Shown one piece after another: positions 15,708 to 25,030 of a stretch of 32,102 nucleotides of DNA (position 1 is the stretch's first letter; each line of letters opens with the position of its first letter). Both the position numbers and the translations under genes were made by a program. Below the pieces are notes generated by a model. It was not told where the DNA came from, did no database searches, and saw nothing but the letters and a program-made list of their open reading frames with translations. Source of the stretch: an uncultured Succinivibrionaceae bacterium (GTDB taxonomy: Bacteria; Pseudomonadota; Gammaproteobacteria; Enterobacterales; Succinivibrionaceae); NCBI GenBank assembly GCA_944390085.1, contig CALXOT010000101.1, positions 1 through 32,102 of the forward strand, read 5' to 3'.

Positions 15708-17921
15708 TCAGTGTTTGCTTGCGCTTTCCCGAGCCTCGGTCATGGCCGATGTCAAATCCGCAACGAAAGGCCTGGAAAAGATCTCATCTAAATTTAATGT
15801 CAGCTTGCGCCGCCAGTTGGGGTATTCCCTGAACGTGCCGGGAATGTTCACCGGCTTTTCAACCCCGATAAAATCCTCGAGCTGAGCGCTGTACAGGGCG
15901 CAGCTGCCACGGCACATATGTACCTGCAGCGCCTTGGCCAATGCCGGCGTCATTTCGGGAATTTCGTCTGCATAGCGCGGCACATCAGCTCCGGCTGACA
16001 TCAAGCCATGCAGGCTGTCTAAAATTCTTTGCTTGGCAATCTTGCGATCAGCGGCCAGCCTGGCTGCCGTCAGCGTGTTGTAAATGCCAAACTTCTCACC
16101 CATGCTCAGATCAAGATTGCTCCACCAGCCCCGTAAGGTCGGCATGTCGTGGGTAGTGATGGCTGCCATGGCGTTGGGTTCATAGATCTGCGGCGCAATA
16201 AAGCCGCCGTCTGCTGCCCGTTCACCAAAGAAAAGCTTGTAGGAATACATGCCGTATTTCTTTAAGGCCACGCGCAGCTCATCGGGGATAGTGCCCAGAT
16301 CTTCGGCAATAATGAGACAGCGCTGACGCACTGACTCCAAAGCCACGATCCCCAGGATATCGTGCATATTATTCTGCACATAAGCCCCGTTGGTGGGATC
16401 GTTCTCAGGCGGCACCCACCAGAAACGGGCAAGACCTGCGGCATGATCGATGCGCAAAGCCCCGCAGGCTGTCATATTGGCGCGGTACAGTGCAATTAAA
16501 GGTTTGTAGGCCTGCTGGCGCAAGCGCCACGGATCCATCGGGGAGAGTCCCCAGGACTGTCCGTTCGGTCCCAGCGGATCAGGCGGAGCGCCGATGGATG
16601 CCTTGGGGCGGTAAATGCCATGTTCATCAGCCCACACATCACAGCTTCCCGGTGCTACCCCGACAGCCAAATCGCGGTAGGTACCAAGCAGCATCTTTTC
16701 TTTTTGTGCCGCAGCAAAGGCGTCATCAAGCTGTTCCTGGGCAATAAACTGCAAATAACAGTAAAAACGTACCTCATCGGCATGTTCCTGCCGCCAGGCC
16801 TGCACAAAGGGCGAATTAGCATCCCGGTATTCCTTGGGGAAGACATTAAAGCCCCAGGCATTGATCCCCTGGGCATATAGAGAGGCCTGCAGGGCATCGT
16901 AGGTAGCCATGTTGATAAGGCTTTGCCCGCCTTTTTCAATAAAATCAAGGAACTTGCGCCCACGCAGTGAGCGTTTGTCATCCAGCCTTTGTTCCTCAAA
17001 CAGCACCCGCAATACAGCAAGCTTAAGTTCCAGCACCTGCCGGTAATCGACATACTCGCGATCGCGCAGTGCCCGCAATTTCTGCTGGAACTGCTTTTGC
17101 GACACCATTTCCACGGCCTTGACGCAGGAGGTGTACTCCGGAATATCCTCCACCCGGATATAGATGATGTTAAGCCAGCGCCTTGATGAAGGCGAATACG
17201 GGCTTACCATGTCCGGATCAGGATTGGCCGGATAGCCTGCGTGCAGCGGGTTCAAACCGACAAAAGCACCACCTCTGCGGGCTATTTGCTTGAGCAAGAC
17301 CTTAAGATCAGCAAAATCCCCCACACCCCAGTTATTGCGCGAGCGCAGCGCATACAGCTGCACGCTCACGCCCCACACCTTTTTACCTTCTGCCATGGCC
17401 TCCGGCACATAACAGTGCGTCGGAGCCACAATTAAGGACAGTTCACCTGACTGGTACTGATTGTTGCCATCACTGACTTCAGCTTTAAAACAATGATAGC
17501 CCAGGGGCAAATCTGCGGGCAGGAACAAACGCCTGATATCGTATTCCACCTCGCCTACAGTCCGATAATCGGCAATTTCAGCCTCCATGAGCAGGCAGTG
17601 TTCCTTGATTTCCCTGCCATCCTCAAGGCGCAGGGTCCAGGAAAGCATGGCCTTTTCACTCACATCAGCACGGGTACGCAACAGTACTATCACCCTGCTG
17701 CCTTCATCCACCACCTGCACCGGATCCAACATGCGCTCAAAACTGCGCTGTTCCTCCCTGGCTATGACTTCAGTAAGCTGTGCCTCATCATGGATAGGCA
17801 GACCCAGGGCACCCAAGGCGGCCAGCCTGGCCTGCTCGGAAATTTCAATCTCGCGGCCATCTACACTGTAATAGCGGCGGGCAATGCCAACTTTATCGGC
17901 AAATTCTTGTATATCAATCAT
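15708..17921 (-). CDS. malQ: 4-alpha-glucanotransferase (amylomaltase) MalQ
   Basis: A 737-residue GH77 enzyme with the N-terminal extension of the E. coli type (E. coli 694). Landmarks are IGAPPDPLGPNGQSWGLSP, nucleophile Asp492 in ALRIDHAAGL, acid/base Glu540 in IIAEDLG and Asp592 in TTHDMPTLRGWW; all three are offset by 44 from the E. coli positions. It disproportionates maltodextrins, releasing glucose and making longer chains that GlgP and GlgX can use. The start is fixed by an in-frame TAA directly before the ATG (17922-17924). No Shine-Dalgarno sequence is present, and a TATATT hexamer lies five bases upstream, which suggests a leaderless transcript. First gene of the malQ-glgB pair. 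Confidence 0.95.
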   Translation of the reverse strand: MIDIQEFADKVGIARRYYSVDGREIEISEQARLAALGALGLPIHDEAQLTEVIAREEQRSFERMLDPVQVVDEGSRVIVLLRTRADVSEKAMLSWTLRLEDGREIKEHCLLMEAEIADYRTVGEVEYDIRRLFLPADLPLGYHCFKAEVSDGNNQYQSGELSLIVAPTHCYVPEAMAEGKKVWGVSVQLYALRSRNNWGVGDFADLKVLLKQIARRGGAFVGLNPLHAGYPANPDPDMVSPYSPSSRRWLNIIYIRVEDIPEYTSCVKAVEMVSQKQFQQKLRALRDREYVDYRQVLELKLAVLRVLFEEQRLDDKRSLRGRKFLDFIEKGGQSLINMATYDALQASLYAQGINAWGFNVFPKEYRDANSPFVQAWRQEHADEVRFYCYLQFIAQEQLDDAFAAAQKEKMLLGTYRDLAVGVAPGSCDVWADEHGIYRPKASIGAPPDPLGPNGQSWGLSPMDPWRLRQQAYKPLIALYRANMTACGALRIDHAAGLARFWWVPPENDPTNGAYVQNNMHDILGIVALESVRQRCLIIAEDLGTIPDELRVALKKYGMYSYKLFFGERAADGGFIAPQIYEPNAMAAITTHDMPTLRGWWSNLDLSMGEKFGIYNTLTAARLAADRKIAKQRILDSLHGLMSAGADVPRYADEIPEMTPALAKALQVHMCRGSCALYSAQLEDFIGVEKPVNIPGTFREYPNWRRKLTLNLDEIFSRPFVADLTSAMTEARESASKH

Positions 17922-17926
17922 TTATA

Positions 17927-17932
17927 AATATA
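17927..17932 (-). promoter_or_regulatory. possible malQ -10 element next to the start codon
   Basis: On the minus strand TATATT ends five bases before the malQ ATG, so a transcript would begin at or within a base or two of the ATG. The -35 region is poor (CTGTTG at 17-bp spacing). The absence of an SD sequence supports the idea only indirectly. Confidence 0.35.
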
Positions 17933-18292
17933 ATCAATCAGCTAAGGCACAACAGGCCTGCTCAGTACCTGCCCTATTCTACCTTGAACGAACAGGAAAA
18001 AACCTTTTTCAGCTCGCACTTTGAGCACTCAGCAGGTTCCAATGTCGGCACAGCATCAAGCATTTTCCTGACTGCAGGCAGTTAGCGTCTTGCTTTTATT
18101 TTAAACAAAAATTTATACTGTTAATCACATCAAAGCAAACATTTTAACTGCCAAAAATTCGTATAAATTTGATTTTTCACCTCGCTGATAAAATAAAAGT
18201 CAAGTCTTTATTAAGTCTGCGTAAACGTTTTCATATAAAAGGTGAAGGCCGGCTCAAAATTATAAAAAATGCCCCGTTAGCCCGCATGAATC

Positions 18293-18320
18293 TTGACTTT
18301 AGGAGCAATTGGAGTATTGT
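18293..18320 (+). promoter_or_regulatory. sigma-70 promoter of gap
   Basis: TTGACT (18293-18298) and TATTGT (18315-18320) are separated by 16 bp. Transcription would start near 18327, giving a leader of about 40 nt that carries the GGGTG ribosome-binding site. The position fits a strongly expressed gene. Confidence 0.6.
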
Positions 18321-18351
18321 GTACATGTTCATTTTCCACTGTTACATATAA

Positions 18352-19377
<1,026 letters not shown>

Positions 19378-19398
19378 TCACTTGCTGTCATACCCATT

Positions 19399-19418
19399 AC
19401 CCGCCTGTCATGGCGGGT
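19399..19418. other. upstream hairpin after gap
   Basis: ACCCGCC (19399-19405) pairs with GGCGGGT (19412-19418) over a 6-nt loop, ten bases before the main terminator stem. It may stabilise the gap mRNA 3' end, or help end the converging minus-strand transcript. Confidence 0.45.
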
Positions 19419-19427
19419 AGTCAAAAG

Positions 19428-19451
19428 TCCGGGCTTAGCCCGGATTTTTTT
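19428..19451 (+). terminator. rho-independent terminator of gap
   Basis: TCCGGGC pairs with GCCCGGA (19428-19434 with 19438-19444) over a 3-nt loop and is followed by seven T. It is about 50 bp past the gap stop. Confidence 0.9.
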
Positions 19452-19517
19452 ATTGTTTAGCTAAAATACTTTGGAATAGCCAGCAAGAAAATAGCCAGAC
19501 CATCTGAGCCTGCAAGC

Positions 19518-20609
19518 TTAGTCGGCAAGCCCGACCTTGCGGGAAGCAAGTCCTTTTTGCTCAAGCCAGCGCTGCAACAATGCAGCTACTTCCTGATTGT
19601 TCTTTTCTGCAAAGGCAAAATGCGAATTACCCTTAATACCGGCTGCAGGCAACTCAATCACCGTCACATCACCCCCATGACGATTGACGCAATCTGCCCA
19701 CTTATGAGCCATGGTCACAGCGGCGCGCCAGAAATCAGCATAAGGATTAGCTGAAGGCTCCTTAGGGATAAAGTCCCCGTAATAGATCACAATCGGGTAG
19801 CGCGTTAAGTGCATGAACTGCTGCAGCGGCACACTGACAGCCCCCTGCGGGCCAAAGAAACCTGAATTGGCCACAGGCTCAGGCACTTCACCTTCCGGGA
19901 AAGGAAAATCAGCCCCCGGCTCATAAGAAACAATGCCCTTAAGATCCGGGCTTTGCAATCCGGCAAGCCAGCCCAGGCCTCCGCCCTGGGAATGGGTCAC
20001 CAGCACTGCAGGACCTATTTTATTGAACACTGCACACAGCGCATCCACCACTACCTTAGGTTCATACTCCCCGGTATTGGGAGTGATCTGCCTGAAAAAC
20101 TGATCAAGCGCTGCTGCATCCTGCGGGAACTGACTGCCAGGGTAAAACTCAGGCCACACCCCCATGCGAAACTGCCCGAACCAGAACTGATCATCAGTCG
20201 CCGCCTCAATGGTGTAGCTCCTGGTAGCACGGCCGGCATCTCCGCGGCGGGGTTGATCCATTAGATAAACCGGATAGCCTGCACTAAGGAAGATATTGGA
20301 AAAACCGTCCCGCCCATCCGGGGTAGTTTCCCAGGTTTTGGTGTACTGCCCGTAACCGTGCAGAAATACCAGGGGATAATCCCGTGGCTGCGCCGGGATC
20401 TGATAGCGTACCACTGCATGATCGCCATGCAGGGTCTGCCCCTGTGCCTCCGGATGATAAGGATCAAAGGTACCGGGCGTCTTTACCACCGTACCGCCTA
20501 CTGCAAACACTCCCTGATCGATAATGGTCAGCGCTTGCATGCCAAAGCCAGTCATGCTGCAGCTAAGCCCAGCTGTAAGCAGCAAGGCCCGTATCCAATT
20601 TACTGACAT
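19518..20609 (-). CDS. secreted alpha/beta-hydrolase (esterase 713-like)
   Basis: A 363-residue hydrolase with a cleavable signal peptide (about residues 1-26, ending near GFGMQA), expected in the periplasm or outside. The fold is visible in VFLHGYGQYTKTWE (oxyanion region), the nucleophile elbow THSQGGG with Ser207, a probable acid Glu230 in SYEPGADFP and His330 in NSHFAFAEKN. The Ser-Glu-His arrangement and the EPG motif recall the structurally known Alcaligenes esterase 713 family. Natural substrates are unknown to me. The frame is open to 20636, but the ATG at 20609 is preferred: it has AGGAG at good spacing and begins the signal peptide. It lies downstream of pseI on the same strand, with an intervening pair of hairpins. 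Confidence 0.8.
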   Translation of the reverse strand: MSVNWIRALLLTAGLSCSMTGFGMQALTIIDQGVFAVGGTVVKTPGTFDPYHPEAQGQTLHGDHAVVRYQIPAQPRDYPLVFLHGYGQYTKTWETTPDGRDGFSNIFLSAGYPVYLMDQPRRGDAGRATRSYTIEAATDDQFWFGQFRMGVWPEFYPGSQFPQDAAALDQFFRQITPNTGEYEPKVVVDALCAVFNKIGPAVLVTHSQGGGLGWLAGLQSPDLKGIVSYEPGADFPFPEGEVPEPVANSGFFGPQGAVSVPLQQFMHLTRYPIVIYYGDFIPKEPSANPYADFWRAAVTMAHKWADCVNRHGGDVTVIELPAAGIKGNSHFAFAEKNNQEVAALLQRWLEQKGLASRKVGLAD

Positions 20610-20710
20610 AGTTTTTCTCCTGCCAAAATTAAGCATTTTTTTGCCCGCATCAACAAGTTCCGGGCAAGTGCAGTTTTATTTTAAGCAGCAGTCAGCTTTG
20701 AAAAACTTAT

Positions 20711-20768
20711 AGGATAGTTGCGCAAATTTGCCTGATCCTATCCTTGCAGGAGGCTTTTCAGGATCAGG
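20711..20768 (-). promoter_or_regulatory. two mutually exclusive hairpins between pseI and the hydrolase
   Basis: On the minus-strand RNA, the first 9-bp stem (20760-20768 with 20731-20739) spans the pseI stop codon. A second 7-bp stem (20738-20744 with 20711-20717) overlaps its 3' arm and is followed after four bases by five U. Only one can form at a time, an attenuator-like layout. It could also be a plain, weak pseI terminator. Confidence 0.35.
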
Positions 20769-21798
20769 AAAAATCTGCAGCAGCCAGCGGCTGCGGGGCA
20801 CTCAGATCACGTAAGGCACGCTTACCTAATAAAGGCTCCAGCGCAAAAGGATCAAGTCCCTTGCCCGGGCGTACCACGGCAATATCATCTTTGGTAAGCT
20901 GCTGTCCGCACTTTAACGGGCGCACCAAATAACAGGAGCGCCTGCCCGGACGGGCACTTTTATCATAGTCTCTAAGCCGCACCCCAAAGCTACCGAGCGC
21001 CTGTGCGCACAAAGCAGTCTCGGTGCGCAGCTGCTGCCACTCGGCAGGCTGCATTGAAAAGGCCCCGTCCACACTCTGCCGTTTCCGGTCATCGGTAAAA
21101 TGTTTTTCAATTAAGTCAGCCCCCAATGCAGTAGCTGCAATATCCAGGCTTAAATTCAGAGCATGGCTAGACAGACCTGCCCTACAGCCAAAAGTTTCCT
21201 TAAAGAAAGGGATGGTACGTAAATTAAAGTTCCGGGGATCGGCTGGATACTGGCTGACGCAGTACAACAGCGTCAGATCGCGGCAACCATTTTTACGCGC
21301 ACATTCCACCGCCCGCGCCACCTCAGGCAAGGTGGCAAGACCGGTCGACATCACCAGAGCTTTGCCCGTCTGTGCGCACTGTACAATCAGGTCCTGGTAA
21401 TTTAATTCAAACGAGGCAATTTTATAGGCCGGGCAGCCCACTTTTTCCAAAGCCTCCACATCCTTGGGAGCAAAGGGTGAGCTGAACAAAAAGATTTTCT
21501 TTTCCCTGGCAAAGGAAAACAGATCAGGCAGCCATTGCGGCGGAGTCTTGGCCTGCTCATAGAGCTGATACAGGCTCTGCCCGCCCCATAGACCTCCCTG
21601 GATCTGAAACTCAGGCAAGGTGCAATCAAGAGTCAGGGAGTCGGCAGTATAGGTCTGGATCTTGACTACATCTGCCCCTGAGTTTGCTGCAAGCTCAAGC
21701 AAGGAAAGCGCTTTTTGCAGGCTACCCTGATGATTGCCCGACAGCTCTGCCACCAGGCACGGCCTGCCCTGCACCCTTGCATATAAATTCTCAGTCAT
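20764..21798 (-). CDS. pseI: pseudaminic acid synthase PseI (NeuB family)
   Basis: A 344-residue sialic-acid-synthase-family enzyme. The N-terminal NeuB barrel shows VAELSGNHQGSL, VKIQTYTADSLTL, GGLWGGQSLYQLYEQAKTP, FSSPFAPKDVEAL, AYKIASFE, MSTGLATLPE and a C-terminal IEKHFTDDR. A C-terminal SAF (antifreeze-like) domain follows (about 285-344). The GGLW...LYE..KTP stretch and the SxNHxGSL form are typical of PseI rather than bacterial NeuB. The enzyme condenses phosphoenolpyruvate with a 6-deoxy-AltdiNAc sugar to give pseudaminic acid. The ATG at 21798 is preferred over a TTG at 21816 because AAGGGAG lies between them at proper spacing. No other pse genes are in the window. The flagellin gene 2.2 kb away is a likely glycosylation target. 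Confidence 0.85.
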   Translation of the reverse strand: MTENLYARVQGRPCLVAELSGNHQGSLQKALSLLELAANSGADVVKIQTYTADSLTLDCTLPEFQIQGGLWGGQSLYQLYEQAKTPPQWLPDLFSFAREKKIFLFSSPFAPKDVEALEKVGCPAYKIASFELNYQDLIVQCAQTGKALVMSTGLATLPEVARAVECARKNGCRDLTLLYCVSQYPADPRNFNLRTIPFFKETFGCRAGLSSHALNLSLDIAATALGADLIEKHFTDDRKRQSVDGAFSMQPAEWQQLRTETALCAQALGSFGVRLRDYDKSARPGRRSCYLVRPLKCGQQLTKDDIAVVRPGKGLDPFALEPLLGKRALRDLSAPQPLAAADFS

Positions 21799-22106
21799 GT
21801 CATCTCCCTTAAGCAACAGCTAAAGCGCTGTGCAAGCGCACAGCAGCCGTTTCTGTCTGCGCGTCAAACCTTATGCCGCTCCCAGCCCTCTTCAGGGTAA
21901 AAGTAAGTCTTAGTAGTAGGGCCTGTATCTAAGCCGGATACTCTGGCCAAACAGCTTTACCTCTTACTGAATTGCTATTTACTAAATCACTCCATGAGAG
22001 CAGCAACAACTTATTTCAGTACAGTGTAACAAAGTCAGGCTTATTTCCAGATACCGGATCAAAAAAGCCTGACAGCAAGAAAACTGACTTCAGGGGATGA
22101 TAAAAC
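21799..22106. other. intergenic region upstream of pseI
   Basis: About 300 bp between htpX and pseI. It contains the pseI ribosome-binding site at its left end. I see no gene, convincing terminator or operator in the rest. Confidence 0.4.
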
Positions 22107-23000
22107 TCAAGCTACCTTAGCTGATAATAAGGCAGCAATGCGCTTTTCAAGCGGCGGATGGCTCATAAAAAGCTCACTTAAATTACCACCGGCATTAATG
22201 CACAGTGCCTGGAACTGGGCTGGCTGAGCCGGGGCAGGTCCCTGCCTTGACAGAGCCTGCAAGGCCCGCACCATGCACTGCCTGCCTTCCAGGGCAGCAG
22301 AACCGGCATCAGCACGGTATTCCCGCACCCGGGAGAACCACATTAAAATAAGCTGCGCCAGCAGGCCAAACACTATCTGGAATACGGTATTTACCAGATA
22401 AAAGACCATGAAGTTACCGCCGCCGTGGCCTTCCTCATCATTACTGCGGCTTAAGGCCTGGGATACCGCAGTGGCTGCAATATAGGAGAAGAAATAGACG
22501 AAGGTATTGAGCACGCCCTGCAACAGGCTCATGGTCACCATGTCACCATTGGCAATATGACTTATCTCATGGCCGAGCACTCCCCGCAGTTCCTCATCAT
22601 TCATCGAATAAAGTAAAGCGCTTGATACCGCCACCAGCGCCCCGTCGCGGGTCGCCCCGGTAGCAAAAGCATTGAGATCATTGGACTGATAAATGCCCAC
22701 CTCCGGCATGGCAAAGCCTTCCCGCCGGGCCATGGAAGCTACGGTATTGAGTAAAAAGAGCTCACGCTCATTGCGCGGGGAGGTGATCACTTCCACCCCA
22801 TAAGCGCGCTTGGCCATCCATTTGGACATGAAGAGAGAGATCACAGATCCCACACAGCCCATCAGCGCACACATGAACAGCAAGCCTCCGTAAGCCCCTG
22901 GAGCCAGCCTTATCCCCAGCACTGCCATGATGAGAGAGCCCACAATGCTGACTAATACCAGCACCGCAGCCTGCATCAGGACGAAAAGCAGTATACGCAT
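22107..23000 (-). CDS. htpX: membrane zinc metalloprotease HtpX
   Basis: A 297-residue M48B protease, the usual length. Two N-terminal membrane helices (about 3-30 and 38-60) precede the protease domain, and two further hydrophobic segments (about 160-180 and 198-220) follow the active site. The zinc motif is HEISH (His144, Glu145, His148), and the third ligand Glu is in REYRADAGSA. HtpX degrades misfolded membrane proteins in the inner membrane and overlaps functionally with FtsH. AAAGGAG lies upstream of the ATG. It is the first gene on the minus strand here and divergent from the unknown gene at 23112. QmcA, a suppressor of ftsH htpX defects in E. coli, is encoded about 13 kb away. Confidence 0.94.
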   Translation of the reverse strand: MRILLFVLMQAAVLVLVSIVGSLIMAVLGIRLAPGAYGGLLFMCALMGCVGSVISLFMSKWMAKRAYGVEVITSPRNERELFLLNTVASMARREGFAMPEVGIYQSNDLNAFATGATRDGALVAVSSALLYSMNDEELRGVLGHEISHIANGDMVTMSLLQGVLNTFVYFFSYIAATAVSQALSRSNDEEGHGGGNFMVFYLVNTVFQIVFGLLAQLILMWFSRVREYRADAGSAALEGRQCMVRALQALSRQGPAPAQPAQFQALCINAGGNLSELFMSHPPLEKRIAALLSAKVA

Positions 23001-23111
23001 CTAAATCTCCTTTGCTTTGCGCTAAAATTCATGACATAAAACCTGGCAGCAACCACTACGGAGGTAGCTGCAGCATGACAGAAGTATGAAACCAATATCA
23101 AGGAAGCGATC

Positions 23112-23831
23112 ATGCAGGGCACCATCATTGCACTGGGCAGTGCGCGCACTGCCGACATCTACGCTCAGGGTAAAATCTATCAGACCAAGCTTAGCCCTGA
23201 CTTAGCTGAGGCCTGGCCTGGCGATCAGGTCAGCTGCCGGGAGCTGGTCTCCCCCTCCTGTGGTAAAAAGGGAACTGTGCAGGTAAGCGCCTTAGCTCCA
23301 TTATCCCGTCCTCAGAAACTGGCCTGGTCACAAAACCGTTCCATAAAAGATCACGTGCTGCAGGAAACCAATTCAGGCTATCTCCTGGCCGCCGAGGCTG
23401 CTGATTATCAGACTTGCTATCAGTTGCTTGCCCAAAAGGCACTATCATGTAATGCCAATGCCCTGCTGGATGTTACAGGCTGTGGCTACAAGCGTCCCTT
23501 TGCCAAAAGACCGCTGTGCCGCCTCACTGCCCTACCGGCGCAGATTTCAGGTCCTGATTTTCAGCCCAAACCCGGCCTGCACTTAAACCTGCCTGAAAAA
23601 TTCAGCCGACGTAACAGTCCTAATGGCGCCCAACTGCGCTATGTACGTGTGCTGTTGATCTGCCTGCTGTTAATTTTGGAGCCCTGCCTGGCCCGCCTGG
23701 GAGCTACCGGCAGCATCCCGCTTCTTGCAAGCCAGATCCTGATGGCTGTGCTGCCAATTTTTTGTCTGATCTATGCCCTGATCTACAATCCCTGCCGGGC
23801 GGTGGTTTATCTGCTGCGCCACAAACGCTGA
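23112..23831 (+). CDS. unknown membrane protein with OB/cold-shock-like head and shared central module
   Basis: A 239-residue protein I cannot name. Residues 1-66 (MQGTIIALG ... GKIYQTKL ... PGDQV ... VSALAP) have the pattern of a small five-strand OB or cold-shock-like domain. Residues about 88-145 include a helix leading to CNANALLDVTG, resembling the GANA-type turn of YbjQ/DUF74-like proteins. The C-terminus has two hydrophobic helices (about 177-198 and 202-226) and a basic tail RHKR. The protein at 30917 has the same order of parts and a matching GGNTLLEVT, so the two look like members of one family. AAGGA lies ahead of the ATG. It is divergent from htpX and is followed by the flagellin control region. 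Function unknown; the domain reading is inference. Confidence 0.7.
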   Translation: MQGTIIALGSARTADIYAQGKIYQTKLSPDLAEAWPGDQVSCRELVSPSCGKKGTVQVSALAPLSRPQKLAWSQNRSIKDHVLQETNSGYLLAAEAADYQTCYQLLAQKALSCNANALLDVTGCGYKRPFAKRPLCRLTALPAQISGPDFQPKPGLHLNLPEKFSRRNSPNGAQLRYVRVLLICLLLILEPCLARLGATGSIPLLASQILMAVLPIFCLIYALIYNPCRAVVYLLRHKR

Positions 23832-23897
23832 AGTACTTTTATATAAGCATTTGGAATATATAATAAAGTTAGATTAATTTTACAATTTAATCAAATT

Positions 23898-23913
23898 TGG
23901 CACGCCTTTTTCA
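23898..23913 (+). promoter_or_regulatory. sigma-54-like promoter of flagellin
   Basis: TGGCACG (-24 element, exact consensus), four bases, then TTTCA where TTGCA is expected (one mismatch at the -13 G). The start would be near 23924, giving a leader of about 45 nt with GGAGAG before the ATG. Sigma-54 control of flagellins is known in polar-flagellate bacteria. An AT-rich inverted repeat (GATTAA 23872-23877, TTAATC 23887-23892) lies just upstream and could bind an activator. Confidence 0.55.
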
Positions 23914-23969
23914 TTATCTCTTCTGCCAGGCTCAAGCGCTTGCGTTAAGAGCCTGCAGGAGAGAGAAAA

Positions 23970-24899
23970 ATGGCACTATATGTAAATACTAACGTTTCAT
24001 CATTAAATGCGCAGCGCATGACCGCGCGCGCCACCAAAGCCCTGGATGTCAGCTACCAACGCTTATCATCGGGTCTTAGAATCAATAGTGCCAAGGACGA
24101 TGCGGCTGGTCTGCAGATTTCCGATCGCCTAACCACCCAGATTAACGGCCTAGGCCAGGGCAACCGCAATGCTCAGGACGGCATTTCCTATGCCCAGACT
24201 GCTGAAGGCGCACTGGAGGAAATCACCAGCATGTTGCAGCGCATCCGCGTGCTGGCTCTGCAGTCTGCCAACGGCACCAATACCTCTCAGGATCGCATGG
24301 CCCTGCAACAGGAAGTTGACGCCTTAAACGAGGAAATCTGCCGCATTTCTGAGGACACTACCTTTGCCGGACAACCTATCTTGGATGGACAGGCTGGCGT
24401 GGTGATGTTCCAGGTGGGCGCTGACGCCAATTCCATTATCTCCATCGATCTCTCCCAGGGTTTTGATACTGCCTCCCTGGCCGCACAGGCAGCCTCCATT
24501 TCAGGCGAGTTCTTTACCATTGAACCCGGCTTTGACTTTACCGGTGGTACCTTCCGCTACACCGATGTCTTTGATTTTGATCCCGATGGCCAGGGTATCG
24601 ATATTTCCACCTTCTCCAAAGCTGAAATGGTGTTGGGCGGCATTGATGCCCTGATCAATGCCATTGACAGCAAGCGGGCAGAATTGGGTGCAGCGCAAAA
24701 CCGCCTGGAATCTACCATCCGTAATCAGTCCAACATTCAGGAAAACGTCTCCTCAGCGCGGGCACAGATCCGTGACACCGACTGGGCAGCTGAGACTGCC
24801 AACCTGACACAGCAACAGATCCTGCAGCAGGCCTCTTCCACCATCCTGACGCAGGCCAATACCAGGCCGCAGATTGCCCTGTCCTTGCTGCAACAGTAA
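23970..24899 (+). CDS. fliC: flagellin
   Basis: A compact 309-residue flagellin. The conserved N-terminal D0/D1 region (about 1-170: NTNVSSLNAQR, RLSSGLRINSAKDDAAGLQI, NAQDGISYAQTAEGAL, MLQRIRVLALQ, GQPILDG) and the C-terminal part (about 225-309: QNRLESTIRNQSN, SARAQIRDTDWAAETANLT, ending LLQQ) are complete. The exposed middle is short (about 170-225), acidic and Phe/Asp-rich. It is exported by the flagellar type III apparatus and polymerises into the filament. GGAGAG precedes the ATG. No other flagellar gene is in the window, so it is an isolated flagellin locus. The nearby pseI suggests glycosylation with pseudaminic acid. Confidence 0.96.
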   Translation: MALYVNTNVSSLNAQRMTARATKALDVSYQRLSSGLRINSAKDDAAGLQISDRLTTQINGLGQGNRNAQDGISYAQTAEGALEEITSMLQRIRVLALQSANGTNTSQDRMALQQEVDALNEEICRISEDTTFAGQPILDGQAGVVMFQVGADANSIISIDLSQGFDTASLAAQAASISGEFFTIEPGFDFTGGTFRYTDVFDFDPDGQGIDISTFSKAEMVLGGIDALINAIDSKRAELGAAQNRLESTIRNQSNIQENVSSARAQIRDTDWAAETANLTQQQILQQASSTILTQANTRPQIALSLLQQ

Positions 24900-24928
24900 A
24901 GAATAACTCCCCGACTACATCCTTCCCC

Positions 24929-24964
24929 CCGCTTTTTGCCCTACTTTTTCCGGCAAAAATGCGG
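24929..24964 (+). terminator. hairpin after flagellin
   Basis: CCGCTTTTTGCC pairs with GGCAAAAA-T-GCGG (12 pairs with one bulged base) around an 11-nt loop, 30 bp after the flagellin stop. The following sequence is only moderately T-rich, so efficiency is uncertain. The ettA -10 lies 12 bases further on. Confidence 0.55.
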
Positions 24965-24972
24965 GTTTGCCC

Positions 24973-24981
24973 TGTTATAAT
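24973..24981 (+). promoter_or_regulatory. extended -10 promoter of ettA
   Basis: TGTTATAAT combines a perfect TATAAT with the TGn extension. No good -35 hexamer is seen at 16-18 bp, as is usual for extended -10 promoters. The start would be about 42 bp before the ettA ATG. Confidence 0.6.
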
Positions 24982-25030
24982 AAGACGTTTTTATCTGACG
25001 CCTAACTAGGCATGAGGTTATTTCACATTT

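Noticed and set aside
18169-18351. 60-codon plus-strand frame before gap
   Set aside because: It overlaps the gap promoter and has no SD; best read as non-coding.
23864-23890. Sigma-28 (FliA) promoter for flagellin
   Set aside because: TAAAGTT matches the -35, but the -10 position (CAATTTAA) lacks the required GCCGAT core; the sigma-54-like element fits better.
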